Source of the DNA: an uncultured Pelagibacteraceae bacterium
Lineage (GTDB): Bacteria; Pseudomonadota; Alphaproteobacteria; Pelagibacterales; Pelagibacteraceae
Reading direction: 5' to 3'
Length of the DNA: 64,000 bases
NCBI GenBank assembly: GCA_902514805.1
Contig: CABXSF010000001.1
Coordinates: forward strand, 78,757 to 142,756
The translations under genes were made by a program, and so were the position numbers. Shown piece after piece: positions 12,182-23,104 of this stretch (the first letter of the stretch is position 1; each line of letters starts with the position of its first letter). Below the pieces are notes generated by a model that was not told where the DNA came from, ran no database searches, and saw only the letters and a list, made by a program, of their open reading frames with translations.

Positions 12182-13388
12182 TAAAAAAATTAAATTTATT
12201 CGTAATTTTTTTAATTAGTTCATCTGCAATGACAGATTTAAAATTTTTTGGGATTTTTTCATCATCAATGTTTTTGTCCTTATAAAACAAATGAACTTCA
12301 TTAAAGTCGGATTCAAACCCAATTTCATTATTACTTACATCATTTGCAACAATTAAATCACACCCTTTTTTTTCCAGTTTTAATTTTGCATTATCGAATA
12401 AATTTTCTGACTCGGCGGCAAAACCAACAACAATTTTTGGTTTTTTATTACTTTTAGAAACCAATTCTAAAATATCTGGATTTAAGTCTAAGTCGAAACT
12501 TAGATCTTTATTTTTTTTAATTTTCTCTTTGTTAAATTTTTTTACCTTAAAATCTGATACCGCAGCTGTAAAAATTGCAAGATCACATGGAAGTAACTCC
12601 ATTGTTTTTTCGTACATTTCTTCACCAGTTTTGACCTTTATTAATTTTAAATTATCATTCGGCTCCAAGTTAGTAGGCCCAGATATTAAGGTTGTATCAA
12701 ATCCATTTTCTACTAAAGAATTTGCGATTTCATATCCTTGCTTCCCACTAGATCTATTGGTGATAAATCTAACAGGATCAATTAATTCTTGAGTTGGTCC
12801 AGCAGTAACTATCGCTTTTAATTTTTTGTTTTTACTTATTTGTTTAAAATAAAGTTCAAGTTGATTAATAATTTCATCAACTTCTAGCATCTTCCCTTCA
12901 CCAAATTCTCCACATGCCATCTCACCAATTTCCGGTCCTAAAATCCTATAACCATAACTCTTTAAAGTATTTATGCTCTGTTTATTTGATGCATGTTCCC
13001 ACATTCTAACGTTCATCGCGGGGCACAAGAAAACCTTTTTGTCTGATGCTTTAATTACTGTGCTTGCTAAATCATCTGAAAAACCATTTGAAATTTTTGT
13101 AAGGAAATTCGAAGAGGCCGGAGCAACAAGTATTAGATCAGACCATCTTGAAAGAGAGATATGATCCATTTCACTTTCATTCTCTACTGAAAATAAGTCA
13201 GTGAAAACTTTATTCTTTGATAATGCTGTGATTGATAAGGGGGTTACAAATTCTTTACCGCTTTTAGTCAAAATTGTTTTAATTTCACAATTAAGTTTTG
13301 ATAATTTTCTTATTAGATCTAGTGTTTTATAAGCGGCAATCCCACCAGTTATTATAATCAATATTTTTTTATTTTCTAAAAATTTCAT
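12174..13388 (-). CDS. coaBC: Bifunctional PPC decarboxylase / phosphopantothenate-cysteine ligase
   Basis: ILIIITGGIAAYKTLDLIRKL, PAMNVRMWEHASN, TAGPTQELIDPVRFITNRSSGKQG. Confidence 0.95.
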   Translation of the reverse strand: MKFLENKKILIIITGGIAAYKTLDLIRKLSKLNCEIKTILTKSGKEFVTPLSITALSKNKVFTDLFSVENESEMDHISLSRWSDLILVAPASSNFLTKISNGFSDDLASTVIKASDKKVFLCPAMNVRMWEHASNKQSINTLKSYGYRILGPEIGEMACGEFGEGKMLEVDEIINQLELYFKQISKNKKLKAIVTAGPTQELIDPVRFITNRSSGKQGYEIANSLVENGFDTTLISGPTNLEPNDNLKLIKVKTGEEMYEKTMELLPCDLAIFTAAVSDFKVKKFNKEKIKKNKDLSFDLDLNPDILELVSKSNKKPKIVVGFAAESENLFDNAKLKLEKKGCDLIVANDVSNNEIGFESDFNEVHLFYKDKNIDDEKIPKNFKSVIADELIKKITNKFNFFND

Positions 13389-13394
13389 ACAGAA

Positions 13395-14969
13395 TTAAAA
13401 TACTATGACACCTAAAAAGACAAGCACTAATAATCCAATAATACTTTGATTTCTAATTGATTTCATCTCGTTTTTTTTATCATTAAAAGAGGAAAAAGAA
13501 TTTGTATTTTGGGGTATCTGACCACTTGCTAAAAATGCTAATGCTTGATTTGCATTATCCATTATTTTAGGTAACTCAGGAATTCTCTTTATCACTTCAG
13601 AAGAGTCTTTTAAGGTATCCATCATATTCTTGACAGGATCTTTAGTCTCTTTTAACCAGTTCTCTAAGACAGGTCTAGAGGTCTCCCATATATTATTATT
13701 TGGATCTAAATTCCTTGCAACACCCTCTACTACAACCATTGTTTTTTGTAAAAGTAGTAATTGTGGTTGAGTTTGCATATTAAATTTTTCTGTAATATCA
13801 AATAGTTGTTTAAGTAATTTACCACCAGATATATCTTTAACACTCTGACCAAATATTGGCTCTCCGATAGATCTTAAAGCTTGAGCTAATTCCTCTACAG
13901 ATGTACCTTTAGGTACTAATCCAGCTAACAAATGTACCTCAGCCACTTTTTTGTAATCTCTACGAACAAATCCGTACAAAATCTCTGCTAAGTATCTTCT
14001 ACTCAATTTATCTATTCTTCCCATTATACCAAAATCTATTGGAACTATTTGGGAAGACTCATTAATAAAAATATTTCCTTGGTGCATGTCAGCATGAAAA
14101 AATCCATCACGGACCGCATGTCTCAAAAAATGTTGAATTAAATTTGTAGCTATTTTAGAGGTTTCAATATTTTTTTCTCTGAGCAAGTCTTTTTCTCTTA
14201 TCGATACCCCATCTACCCAATCTAAAGTAAGAACACTTTCGCTTGTAAAATTCCAATATATTTTAGGGACAAAAAATCCTAAATCATTTTTGGTATTTTC
14301 AGCATACTCATTTGCAGCTGCAGCTTCAAATCTTAGGTCCATCTCGTGATTTGTTATTTCTTTGAAAAGAAAAACAACCTCAATGAGCTTAAGTCTTTTT
14401 GTTTTGGTGATTAAATTTTCAATTATATATGCCAATAACATAATGGCATCTATCTCATCATTAAAAATTTTCTTTATGTTTGGTCTTAAAACTTTTATCG
14501 CAACATTTTTGATTATATTATCCTCTTTAATTTTGGCCTTATGGACTTGGGCTATCGAAGCAGCTGCTATAGGCTCTGATAAGTCAATTATATCGTCAAA
14601 ATTAGACTGACCTAAATTTTCAATTATAATTTTTTCTGCCTCCTTTTTTGAAAACGGAGGTAATTTATCTTGAAGAGACTCAAGTTCTTTAGATAATTTT
14701 TCACCGATTATATCTGGACGTGTAGCTAAAAATTGACCAAGTTTTATGAAAGTAGTTCCCATTTCTTGAATTGATGTACTTAATTTGTCTTTACTGTTAT
14801 TTTTCGTTTCTTTTGAACTTGAAAATGAAAAAGCCAATAAATTAAAAAATATTTTAATAAAAACTGGTATTTTATGAGACTCTGAAATTATATTTATTAT
14901 ATTAGACTTTCCAATTTTTCTTCCAATCTTAAAAAGTATAAATAATTTATTAAAAATCATATTTTCCAA
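13395..14969 (-). CDS. ubiB: Ubiquinone biosynthesis regulatory kinase UbiB (ABC1 family)
   Basis: GTTFIKLGQFLATRPDIIG, FFHADMHQGNIFI, VPIDFGIMGR. Confidence 0.93.
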   Translation of the reverse strand: MENMIFNKLFILFKIGRKIGKSNIINIISESHKIPVFIKIFFNLLAFSFSSSKETKNNSKDKLSTSIQEMGTTFIKLGQFLATRPDIIGEKLSKELESLQDKLPPFSKKEAEKIIIENLGQSNFDDIIDLSEPIAAASIAQVHKAKIKEDNIIKNVAIKVLRPNIKKIFNDEIDAIMLLAYIIENLITKTKRLKLIEVVFLFKEITNHEMDLRFEAAAANEYAENTKNDLGFFVPKIYWNFTSESVLTLDWVDGVSIREKDLLREKNIETSKIATNLIQHFLRHAVRDGFFHADMHQGNIFINESSQIVPIDFGIMGRIDKLSRRYLAEILYGFVRRDYKKVAEVHLLAGLVPKGTSVEELAQALRSIGEPIFGQSVKDISGGKLLKQLFDITEKFNMQTQPQLLLLQKTMVVVEGVARNLDPNNNIWETSRPVLENWLKETKDPVKNMMDTLKDSSEVIKRIPELPKIMDNANQALAFLASGQIPQNTNSFSSFNDKKNEMKSIRNQSIIGLLVLVFLGVIVF

Positions 14970-15661
14970 CCTGTATGTAAAGATACAATACCGCCAGACA
15001 AATTTTTATAACTAGCATTGTAGAAATTTTTGTTTTTCATTATATCGAGTAATTCTTCTTGATGGACAAATTCATCTATACTTTGAACCAAATACTCATA
15101 GGGAGCACTTTTTCCAACTATTAATTTCCCAATAAACGGTATTAATCTCGAATACTGTTTATAAATGAAATCTAAATTCTGATTTTGAATTTTTGAAAAC
15201 TCAAGACAGAAAAATCTACCTCCTTTTTTTAGAACTCTGTAAGCTTCTGAAATGGTTGAGTCTAAATTTTTCGTATTTCTAAGACCAAAGCTTATCGTAT
15301 AATAATCAAATGTTTCATTTGGTGCTTTAATTTTTTCAGCTCTTGAAACTTTCCAGTTTATATTTTTGTAACTTGATAACCTCTTTTTACCCTCGTCCAG
15401 CATCTTCTTATTAAAATCAACACATAATATTTTTGATTTGTTGGATGTATTATCAGCAAATAATTTAGCTATATCTCCAGTACCACAAGCAACATCAATT
15501 AAGCTACTTTCCGAATAAGGATTCATTTGTCTGATTAATTCTTTTTTCCACTGTCTGTGGATACCTAAAGACATAAAATCATTCATGAGGTCATACTTAT
15601 TATAAACGTTATCAAAGACCTTTTTTACAAGACCTCTTTTTTTTTGTAGATTTTGTTGCAT
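14957..15661 (-). CDS. ubiE: Ubiquinone/menaquinone methyltransferase UbiE
   Basis: YDLMNDFMSLGIHRQWK, DVACGTGDIAKLFA, SFGLRNTKN. Confidence 0.93.
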   Translation of the reverse strand: MQQNLQKKRGLVKKVFDNVYNKYDLMNDFMSLGIHRQWKKELIRQMNPYSESSLIDVACGTGDIAKLFADNTSNKSKILCVDFNKKMLDEGKKRLSSYKNINWKVSRAEKIKAPNETFDYYTISFGLRNTKNLDSTISEAYRVLKKGGRFFCLEFSKIQNQNLDFIYKQYSRLIPFIGKLIVGKSAPYEYLVQSIDEFVHQEELLDIMKNKNFYNASYKNLSGGIVSLHTGWKI

Positions 15662-15695
15662 ATTTAAAAGTAATAAAAATATAATATAATATTTA

Positions 15696-16553
15696 ATGCC
15701 AGAATTACCAGAAGTAGAAATAGTAAGACAGTCCCTAAATAGACAAGTAAAGAACCAAAAAATAATAAATATTCAAGTCAATAACCGAAACTTGAGACTT
15801 AAAGTACCAAAGAATTTTGAAAAAATATTCAAAAATGCCGTCATAGAAAAGATACAAAGGAAGTCAAAATATCTAGTTTTGGAGTTTGATAACCATCTTT
15901 ATTGTGTAATCCACTTGGGCATGTCAGGTACACTTCATTTTATAGGTTTAAAAAAAAAAGTAACTAATTTAAGTTTTTATGGATCACAAAGTCTTCCAAA
16001 AAAACATAATCACATAATTTTAAGATTTAAAAATTTTAAACTAATTTATAACGATCCTAGAAGGTTTGGTTTTTTTAAAATTTTGAAAAATAAGAGTGAT
16101 TATTTAAGATTTTTTACTCGAATTGGACCTGAGGCTTTAAGTAAAGATTTTAACAAAAATTACTTAAATAAAATTTTAAAAAGTAGAAAAAAAAACATTA
16201 AGAACTTATTGTTAGACCAAAAGTTAGTATCTGGTTTAGGCAATATTTATGTAAATGAAATATTATTTCAGGCTAAAATTAATCCATTTAAAAAATCTTA
16301 CCTGATTAATCTGGAAGAAAATAAAAAAATAATTAAGTATTCAAAAATAATTCTAAATAAAGCTATACATTTTGGTGGTTCCTCTATAAAAGATTTTAAA
16401 GGCATTACAGGTAAAAGTGGTAATTTCCAGTCTAAATTTAAAGTGTATGATCGCGCAAAAAAGAGATGTGGTCGGAATAATTGTTCGGGTCTAATAATAA
16501 GAAAAATAATTTCAAACAGATCTACTTTTATGTGCTCTGTTTGTCAAAAGTAA
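15696..16553 (+). CDS. mutM: Formamidopyrimidine-DNA glycosylase
   Basis: MPELPEVEIVRQSL, LLDQKLVSGLGNIYVNEILF, C-terminal zinc finger. Confidence 0.96.
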   Translation: MPELPEVEIVRQSLNRQVKNQKIINIQVNNRNLRLKVPKNFEKIFKNAVIEKIQRKSKYLVLEFDNHLYCVIHLGMSGTLHFIGLKKKVTNLSFYGSQSLPKKHNHIILRFKNFKLIYNDPRRFGFFKILKNKSDYLRFFTRIGPEALSKDFNKNYLNKILKSRKKNIKNLLLDQKLVSGLGNIYVNEILFQAKINPFKKSYLINLEENKKIIKYSKIILNKAIHFGGSSIKDFKGITGKSGNFQSKFKVYDRAKKRCGRNNCSGLIIRKIISNRSTFMCSVCQK

Positions 16554-16599
16554 AAATACCTATTGACCGTACAATATAGAGAGGATATACCATCGCCGA

Positions 16600-16860
16600 A
16601 TGGCAAATACAAAATCAGCAATTAAAAGAATTAGACGAATAAAGAGACAAACGGAGGTAAATAAAACTCGTAAAAGTCGATATAAAATCGCCCTAAAAAA
16701 AATGAAAAAATTGATTGATGATAAGAAAAAAAAAGAAGCCCTTACCTTCTTACCCAAATTGAACTCGGAATTAATGAAAATTGCTAAGACTGGTGTAATC
16801 AAAAAAGGAAATGCAACTCGAAACGTTTCTAAGATAACTAGAAAAATAAATTCTCTTTAA
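16600..16860 (+). CDS. rpsT: 30S ribosomal protein S20
   Basis: MANTKSAIKRIRRIKRQTEVNKTRKSRYK. Confidence 0.95.
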   Translation: MANTKSAIKRIRRIKRQTEVNKTRKSRYKIALKKMKKLIDDKKKKEALTFLPKLNSELMKIAKTGVIKKGNATRNVSKITRKINSL

Positions 16861-17149
16861 ACAACCTGCGGTTAAATTTATTTTAACACATAAAGAAAAA
16901 TGTCTTGCCACAAAATGTAATTAGGTTTTACAGATTAAACACAACATGTTGGAATTTTATAAATTCAAAAAGTAAATCTTTATTTACTTTGATATTAAAA
17001 ATTGAATTCAATTTTAAAGCTAATCTTTATTCAATTTTAAATTTATACAATTTTTAATTTCATTCAATTAAGGATTTCAAATTTTTTGAACTCAAAGAAG
17101 TATTTTATTGAATAAAGCTTTTTATAAGATTAGCTAGACTATATTCCAC

Positions 17150-18553
17150 ATGAAAAATTTAAACAAAGATTTCAATCAAAAAAAAGATGCAAACCTAATA
17201 TGGACAGAAATTCAAAAAGAAATGAAATTAAAATTTGGTGCAGAGATTTATGAGAGCTGGCTCAAAAAAATATACTTTGAAGAACAACAAAGCAATTACC
17301 TAGTTGTTTCAGTAGCAACGAGATTTCTTAGAGATTGGATTGCGTCCAGATATTTAGATGAAATTTTAAAAATTGTTAAAAAACAAATAAGAGAAATTTC
17401 TAGAATAGAATTTAGGATTGAGAATAAAGAGAATGAAAAAGATAAAGCAGTTGATACTATAATTAAAAAAGATGACAATATCTCTTTCATTAAAGATAGT
17501 TTTCTTCAATATAATAGGATCGATCAAAATAAATCATTTGATAACTTCATCATCGGAACGAGTAATAAACTAGCTTTTGAAGCATCAAAAAAGGTCTCTG
17601 AAAATATATCTCATTATAATCCTTTGTATTTGTACGGAGGTGTGGGAATGGGAAAAACTCATCTATTAAATGCTATTGGTTTAAAGCTTAAATCAGAAAA
17701 CAAGGTAACATTTATCTCTGCCGAAAGATTTATGTATCAATTTGTTAAATCAATAAAAAGTAATGAAATGGTGAGATTTAAAGATAATTTTAGAAATACG
17801 AACGTTTTAATTGTTGATGATATTCAATTTATGGATGGAAAAGAGGCAATGCAGGAGGAATTTTTTCATACCTTTAATGCGTTACTTGAAAAAGGTTCAC
17901 AAATAGTAGTTTCAGCAGACAGACCTCCAAATAAGCTAAAAAGGATACAAGAAAGAATTAAATCTAGGTTTTCAGGAGGTTTAGTGGTTGATATTCAAAA
18001 TCCCGAATATGAATTGAGGTATAAGATTCTCAAGGAAAAAACCAGCGAACTTAATCTATATTATAATGAAAAGTTAAATATATCAGAGGAAATACTAAAA
18101 TTTATTAGCTATGAAATAAGAAGTAGCATCAGGGAACTAGTAGGCGCTTTAAATAGAATTGCTTCATTTGCTAGAATATACGACAGAGTTCCAAATATTT
18201 CTGAAACCAAAATAATACTTAAAGACCTACTAAACATAAACGAAGCCAAAGTATCTATAGATAATATCCAAACATTAGTTTGCAAATATTTTAAGATAAG
18301 TAAAAATGAAATGCTATCTTCAAGAAGATCAAGGTATTTGGTAAGACCTCGACAAGTAGCAATTTACCTATCAAAAATACTTACGTCGAAATCTTTACCA
18401 GAAATAGGTAGAGAATTTTCTAATAGAGATCATACAACCATAATTCACTCTGTAAAAACTATAGAGAAATTGAAGGTAGAAAATAGCGAAATAAATAATG
18501 GAATTAATTATCTCAAAAACCAGATAATGTATAAATCAGAAAATGAAGTTTAG
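17150..18553 (+). CDS. dnaA: Chromosomal replication initiator DnaA
   Basis: Walker A YGGVGMGKTHLLNAIG, VLIVDDIQFMDGKE, C-terminal RPRQVAIYLSK...FSNRDHTTIIHSVK. Confidence 0.97.
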   Translation: MKNLNKDFNQKKDANLIWTEIQKEMKLKFGAEIYESWLKKIYFEEQQSNYLVVSVATRFLRDWIASRYLDEILKIVKKQIREISRIEFRIENKENEKDKAVDTIIKKDDNISFIKDSFLQYNRIDQNKSFDNFIIGTSNKLAFEASKKVSENISHYNPLYLYGGVGMGKTHLLNAIGLKLKSENKVTFISAERFMYQFVKSIKSNEMVRFKDNFRNTNVLIVDDIQFMDGKEAMQEEFFHTFNALLEKGSQIVVSADRPPNKLKRIQERIKSRFSGGLVVDIQNPEYELRYKILKEKTSELNLYYNEKLNISEEILKFISYEIRSSIRELVGALNRIASFARIYDRVPNISETKIILKDLLNINEAKVSIDNIQTLVCKYFKISKNEMLSSRRSRYLVRPRQVAIYLSKILTSKSLPEIGREFSNRDHTTIIHSVKTIEKLKVENSEINNGINYLKNQIMYKSENEV

Positions 18554-19655
18554 TGTAAATCAAAAAGATCTCCAAGAGTCATTAAGTTTTTGTCAAAACG
18601 TAATTGAAAGAAGAAGCACATTACCAATTTTATCTAATGTTCTTTTAGAAGCGAGTGGAAAAGAGTTAATTATAACCGCAACAGATCTAGATATGATTTT
18701 TGTCCATCGAGTTCAAAGTGTTGAAATCGAAAAAGAAGGTAAAACAACCACAAACTCTCTCATAATGTATGATATTGTAAGAAAATTCAGCTCAGGAAAA
18801 AAAATTAACGTAGAGAGTCTATCAGAAAATAAGATGCAGCTAGAGTCTGAAAAATCGAAATTTAAGTTAAATTGCATTGATCCTCAAGAATTTCCATTAA
18901 TGGAAGAAGGTTTTGAAGCAGAAGAAATTAGTTTAGACTCGCAAAGTTTTTTAAAGCTTCTAAATAAATGTAAGTTTTCGATTTCAAATGATGAAACGCG
19001 ACACTATTTAAGTGGTATCTTTTTACATTTCACCAGCGGGGATGATAAAAACTTTTTGACTGCTGTCTCAACAGATTCTCACAGAATGTCCATATCGAAA
19101 ATGAGACTTGAGAAAACCATCAATTTTGAGCCAATAATATTACCAAAAAAAACAATTTTTCAACTTTGCTCGATACTAGAAAATAATCAAGGAAAAATCA
19201 AAGTCTCAAATTCAAAAACAAAAATTAAAATTTCAATGGATAACAGTGTTCTAATTTCAAAAGTTATAGATGGAAAATTCCCTAACTATGCTCAAGTTGT
19301 TCCAAAAAATAATAAAAAAAAGATGGAAGCAGATCTAGAATTATTTAAAAGCAGTGTAGATAGAGTTGCTTCTGTTTCTACAGACAAAAAGGATGGAGTT
19401 AAAATTAAATTATCAAAAGACAAACTTGATTTGTCAGTCAATAATACTCATAGTGGCGATGGAAATGAGAGTGTTTCTGTGAAATTTGAACACGACTTGG
19501 ATATAACTTTTAACTCTAAATATTTGATAGATGTTGCTAGTGAGCTAGAAGGTGAAAAAATTGAAATTTTTTTTAATGATACTGCATCACCAGCGTTAAT
19601 AAAAGATCCTAGTGATTTTGATAGCATTTTTGTGATAATGCCAATGAAAGGTTAA
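18543..19655 (+). CDS. dnaN: DNA polymerase III beta sliding clamp
   Basis: MKFSVNQKDLQESLSFCQNVIERRSTLPILSNVLLEA; C-terminal VIMPMKG. Confidence 0.96.
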   Translation: MKFSVNQKDLQESLSFCQNVIERRSTLPILSNVLLEASGKELIITATDLDMIFVHRVQSVEIEKEGKTTTNSLIMYDIVRKFSSGKKINVESLSENKMQLESEKSKFKLNCIDPQEFPLMEEGFEAEEISLDSQSFLKLLNKCKFSISNDETRHYLSGIFLHFTSGDDKNFLTAVSTDSHRMSISKMRLEKTINFEPIILPKKTIFQLCSILENNQGKIKVSNSKTKIKISMDNSVLISKVIDGKFPNYAQVVPKNNKKKMEADLELFKSSVDRVASVSTDKKDGVKIKLSKDKLDLSVNNTHSGDGNESVSVKFEHDLDITFNSKYLIDVASELEGEKIEIFFNDTASPALIKDPSDFDSIFVIMPMKG

Positions 19656-19657
19656 AT

Positions 19658-20359
19658 TTAATTTATTAAATCTAATTCCCTATAAATTAAATCTTCAACC
19701 TCAAAAGAGAACTGTTCAAGATCTTTTCCGGGTTCCAGAGATTTTAATATGGAAACTGTTATATTTTGTTTACTTTTTAAAAAAGAGGACTTTGGCCATA
19801 TTTTTCCTGAATTAATTGCAATAGGTAGACAATTAATTTGAAAGTCATTGTAAATTCTTGCAAAGCCTTTTTTAAACTTAGATCTGTCTTTATAATCTTT
19901 TCTTGTACCTTGGGGAAAAATTATAAGTGTATTTTTTTTATCTTCCAAAACTTTTTCAACTAATCCTGTGAAACCAAGATTTTCTTTAGAGATTTTATCT
20001 CTATCAATTGATATACATCCCATTTTTTTTAAATAGGATCCAAACAGGGGAATTTTCATCAATTCTTTTTTAAGAATAAAAACAGATGAATTAAAAATTG
20101 TTTGTAAATAAAATGTTTCAAACATAGATTGATGAGAGCAAACAACAAAGTATTTTTTTTCTTTAGGGATGTTTTCTAAACCTTTAACTGTGATATTAAC
20201 ATCTAAAAAAAGTTTAAGACAAATACTAGTCCAAATACCCATTAAACGACCCCCAAACTGAACTCCTTTTTTTGGAAATAAAAGTGCCGGAATAAATAAA
20301 ATTGATATTGAGATAATCCCTAGATAAAAAAAAAGGAAAAATATTATATTTCTTATCAT
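19658..20359 (-). CDS. plsC: 1-acyl-sn-glycerol-3-phosphate acyltransferase
   Basis: VVCSHQSMFETF, IIFPQGTRK acyltransferase motifs. Confidence 0.88.
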   Translation of the reverse strand: MIRNIIFFLFFYLGIISISILFIPALLFPKKGVQFGGRLMGIWTSICLKLFLDVNITVKGLENIPKEKKYFVVCSHQSMFETFYLQTIFNSSVFILKKELMKIPLFGSYLKKMGCISIDRDKISKENLGFTGLVEKVLEDKKNTLIIFPQGTRKDYKDRSKFKKGFARIYNDFQINCLPIAINSGKIWPKSSFLKSKQNITVSILKSLEPGKDLEQFSFEVEDLIYRELDLIN

Positions 20360-21574
20360 TTAAATAAGATCTTTAATGGACTGCCTTTTATTAATTATTT
20401 GAGTTTTTGATTTATCAACTAAAACTTCTTTTGGCATTGGTCGTACATTGTAATTTGATGACAATACATAACCATATGCTCCTACATCTTTAAGAATAAC
20501 AATCTCCCCCTCATTTAGTTTTTGAAATTTTTTCATTTTCAAAAACCTATCTGAAGTTTCACAAATTGGACCAACAAAATCATATTCTTTTTTACTTTTT
20601 TTATTCGATTTAATTGCAGGAATAATCATATGTTTTGCATTGTACAAAGCTGGCCTAATTAAATCGTTCATTCCAGCATCTAAAATAATAAAATCTTTGG
20701 CTGGGTTTTCTTTTATATAAATAACCTTAGAAATAAGCACAGCAGTATCCCCTATTATAGATCTTCCTGGTTCAAGAATAATTTTACATTCATTCCTTTT
20801 TGAAAATTTATGAATTTCCAAAGCAAGCTTTTTAAAATCAAAAGCTTTTTTGCTTGAACTATAGTCAATACCCATCCCACCACCAAAATCAACAGATTCA
20901 AAATTTACTGAAACTTTATCTAGAAAATTATTCACAACGCGTATCATTTTTTGATATGGCACATTACTCAAAATTTGGCTACCAATGTGAACACTTAGAC
21001 ATTTAAATCTAATTGAATTTGAATTTTTATATTTATCGATAATTTTGAGTGCATCTTTAAAAGTTAATCCAAATTTATCTTGCATTCTGCCAGTTGAAAT
21101 TTTTCCTATAGTTTGAGCGTTAACATTTGGGTTTAATCTTATACCTACATTTACTACAGTTTTTTTATTTTTAGATAAATTGATAATATTTTTTAGTTCA
21201 CTCTCAGACTCAACGTTTATCAATAAAATTTTCTTTTTAATCGCAAAATCCAGTTCACTTGTAGTTTTTCCAACTCCTGAAAACACAATTTTGTTTGGTT
21301 TGAAACCTACTTTTAAAACTTTTTGGAGCTCACCTATTGAGACAACATCAGCACCCAATCCGTTGTCTTTTATTATCTTTAATAATTTTGAATTCGAATT
21401 AGATTTTACAGAAAAGCATATTAATGGTTTTGTTTTTTCAAAGTTTTTATTAAAGTTTTTTATATTTTGAATTAGCTTTGATTTTGAATAACAATAAAAA
21501 GGAGTTTGAAATAATCCAGTTAATTTCCCTATAGAAATATTTTCAACATAAAATTTACTATTTTTATAATTCAT
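20360..21574 (-). CDS. lysA: Diaminopimelate decarboxylase
   Basis: FYCYSKSKLIQNI, CFSVKSNSNSKLLKII, DFGGGMGIDY, GPICETSD. Confidence 0.95.
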   Translation of the reverse strand: MNYKNSKFYVENISIGKLTGLFQTPFYCYSKSKLIQNIKNFNKNFEKTKPLICFSVKSNSNSKLLKIIKDNGLGADVVSIGELQKVLKVGFKPNKIVFSGVGKTTSELDFAIKKKILLINVESESELKNIINLSKNKKTVVNVGIRLNPNVNAQTIGKISTGRMQDKFGLTFKDALKIIDKYKNSNSIRFKCLSVHIGSQILSNVPYQKMIRVVNNFLDKVSVNFESVDFGGGMGIDYSSSKKAFDFKKLALEIHKFSKRNECKIILEPGRSIIGDTAVLISKVIYIKENPAKDFIILDAGMNDLIRPALYNAKHMIIPAIKSNKKSKKEYDFVGPICETSDRFLKMKKFQKLNEGEIVILKDVGAYGYVLSSNYNVRPMPKEVLVDKSKTQIINKRQSIKDLI

Positions 21575-21690
21575 TACGATGTTTGAATTAAACTATTTGT
21601 TCCAATTGAACCTTTGTATTCAGGATCCCCTTTTTTTCCACAAGAAATTAATAAAAAACTTAAAACCACAATAATAAAAATATTTTTCAT
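21574..21690 (-). CDS. Small lipoprotein, LptM/YifL-like
   Basis: Hand translation MKNIFIIVVLSFLLISCGKKGDPEYKGSIGTNSLIQTS*; lipobox LISC followed by GKKGDP; between argH and lysA as in many proteobacteria. Confidence 0.8.
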   Translation of the reverse strand: MKNIFIIVVLSFLLISCGKKGDPEYKGSIGTNSLIQTS

Positions 21691-23081
21691 TTTATCTCTT
21701 TTTTATGTTTTCTTATCATTTTCTTTATGTTTTCAAAAGAAGTTCCACCATATGATTTTTTTGAATTTACAGAGTTTCTTAAATCTAGATTTTTCATCAC
21801 ATCGTGACTTATTTTTGGAACAATCTTCTTTAAATCTTCAAGTCCAATTTCACTTAAAGCCAAATTTTTCTTTTCAGCAAAATTCACAACTTTTGCTGTT
21901 AACAAATATGCCTCCCTAAAAGAAAAATTCATGTTTTTAACTAATGCATCAGCAAAATCAGTCGCCGTTGTAAATCCTTTTTTGGCAGCATCTAACATCA
22001 CTTTCTTATTAACAATTACTCCATTTATGACTTCATCAAAAATTATTAAACAATTTTTTAAGTTATCAAAAGATCTAAAAACTAGATCTTTATCATCTTG
22101 TAAGTCTTTAAAATAAGATATTGGTAAACCTTTAACAATTGTTAACATTGAAAAAAGATTTCCAAATATTGATCCAGTTTTTCCTCTTAAAAACTCTAAA
22201 GTATCAGGATTCTTTTTTTGTGGCATTATCGATGAGCCTGTTACAATATTATCTTTTAAGCTAATGAATTTAAATTGATCTGAATTCCAAATAATTAATT
22301 CTTCTGCAATTCTTGATATATGCATTGAGCATACAGATGAACTGTATAAAAAATCTAAAACAAAATCTCTGTCAGATACTGTATCTAAAGAGTTATTTGT
22401 AGGTTTCTCAAATTTTAGTTTTTTAGTGGTATACCATCTATCAATATTAAAAGATGTTCCAGAAAAAGCACCAGCCCCTAAAGGATTTTGATTCAAACTT
22501 TTCATATTAGAAGAAAATCTAAATCTATCTCTTTTGAACATTTCAACATTTGATAAAAAATAATGTGCTAAGGAAATTGGTTGAGCATTTTTTAGATGAG
22601 TAAAACCTGGCATGATAGAAAATATATTTTTCTCTGAAATTTTGATCAAAGATTTTATTAGTTTAAATAATAGACTATCAATTTCTACTGTTGATTTTTT
22701 TAACCATAGTTTTAAATCTGTGACTACTTGATCGTTTCTAGATCTCGCTGAATGTAAATAACCAGCATCATTACCAATAAGTTCAAAAAGTCTATTCTCT
22801 ATATTCATATGAATGTCTTCTAAATTTTCATCAAATTTAAAGTTTTTTCTGTCAATTTCATTTTGAATTCTTTTCAATCCCCACAAAATTTTATCTTTAA
22901 TCTTAATAGATATTATCTTTTGCTTGTATAACATTTCAGCATGTGAAACAGATGCTAATATATCTTCTTTATACAACCTTTTATCTACCTCAATAGAGGA
23001 TCCAACTTTTTTAAAAATGTTTGAAGTTTTTTTTTTGATTCTTGTATTCCAAACTGTATTATTGTTTTTATTTTGACTCAT
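21687..23081 (-). CDS. argH: Argininosuccinate lyase
   Basis: HSARSRNDQVVTDLKLWLK, GSSIMPQKKNPD. Confidence 0.96.
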   Translation of the reverse strand: MSQNKNNNTVWNTRIKKKTSNIFKKVGSSIEVDKRLYKEDILASVSHAEMLYKQKIISIKIKDKILWGLKRIQNEIDRKNFKFDENLEDIHMNIENRLFELIGNDAGYLHSARSRNDQVVTDLKLWLKKSTVEIDSLLFKLIKSLIKISEKNIFSIMPGFTHLKNAQPISLAHYFLSNVEMFKRDRFRFSSNMKSLNQNPLGAGAFSGTSFNIDRWYTTKKLKFEKPTNNSLDTVSDRDFVLDFLYSSSVCSMHISRIAEELIIWNSDQFKFISLKDNIVTGSSIMPQKKNPDTLEFLRGKTGSIFGNLFSMLTIVKGLPISYFKDLQDDKDLVFRSFDNLKNCLIIFDEVINGVIVNKKVMLDAAKKGFTTATDFADALVKNMNFSFREAYLLTAKVVNFAEKKNLALSEIGLEDLKKIVPKISHDVMKNLDLRNSVNSKKSYGGTSFENIKKMIRKHKKEIK

Positions 23082-23104
23082 GATATGTAACTATACTACT
23101 TTAT

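Noticed and set aside
21614-21919. 101-aa plus-strand ORF over the lysA/argH junction
   Set aside because: Antisense to the LptM-like lipoprotein and the argH 3' end; Phe/Leu/Ser-rich artefact.
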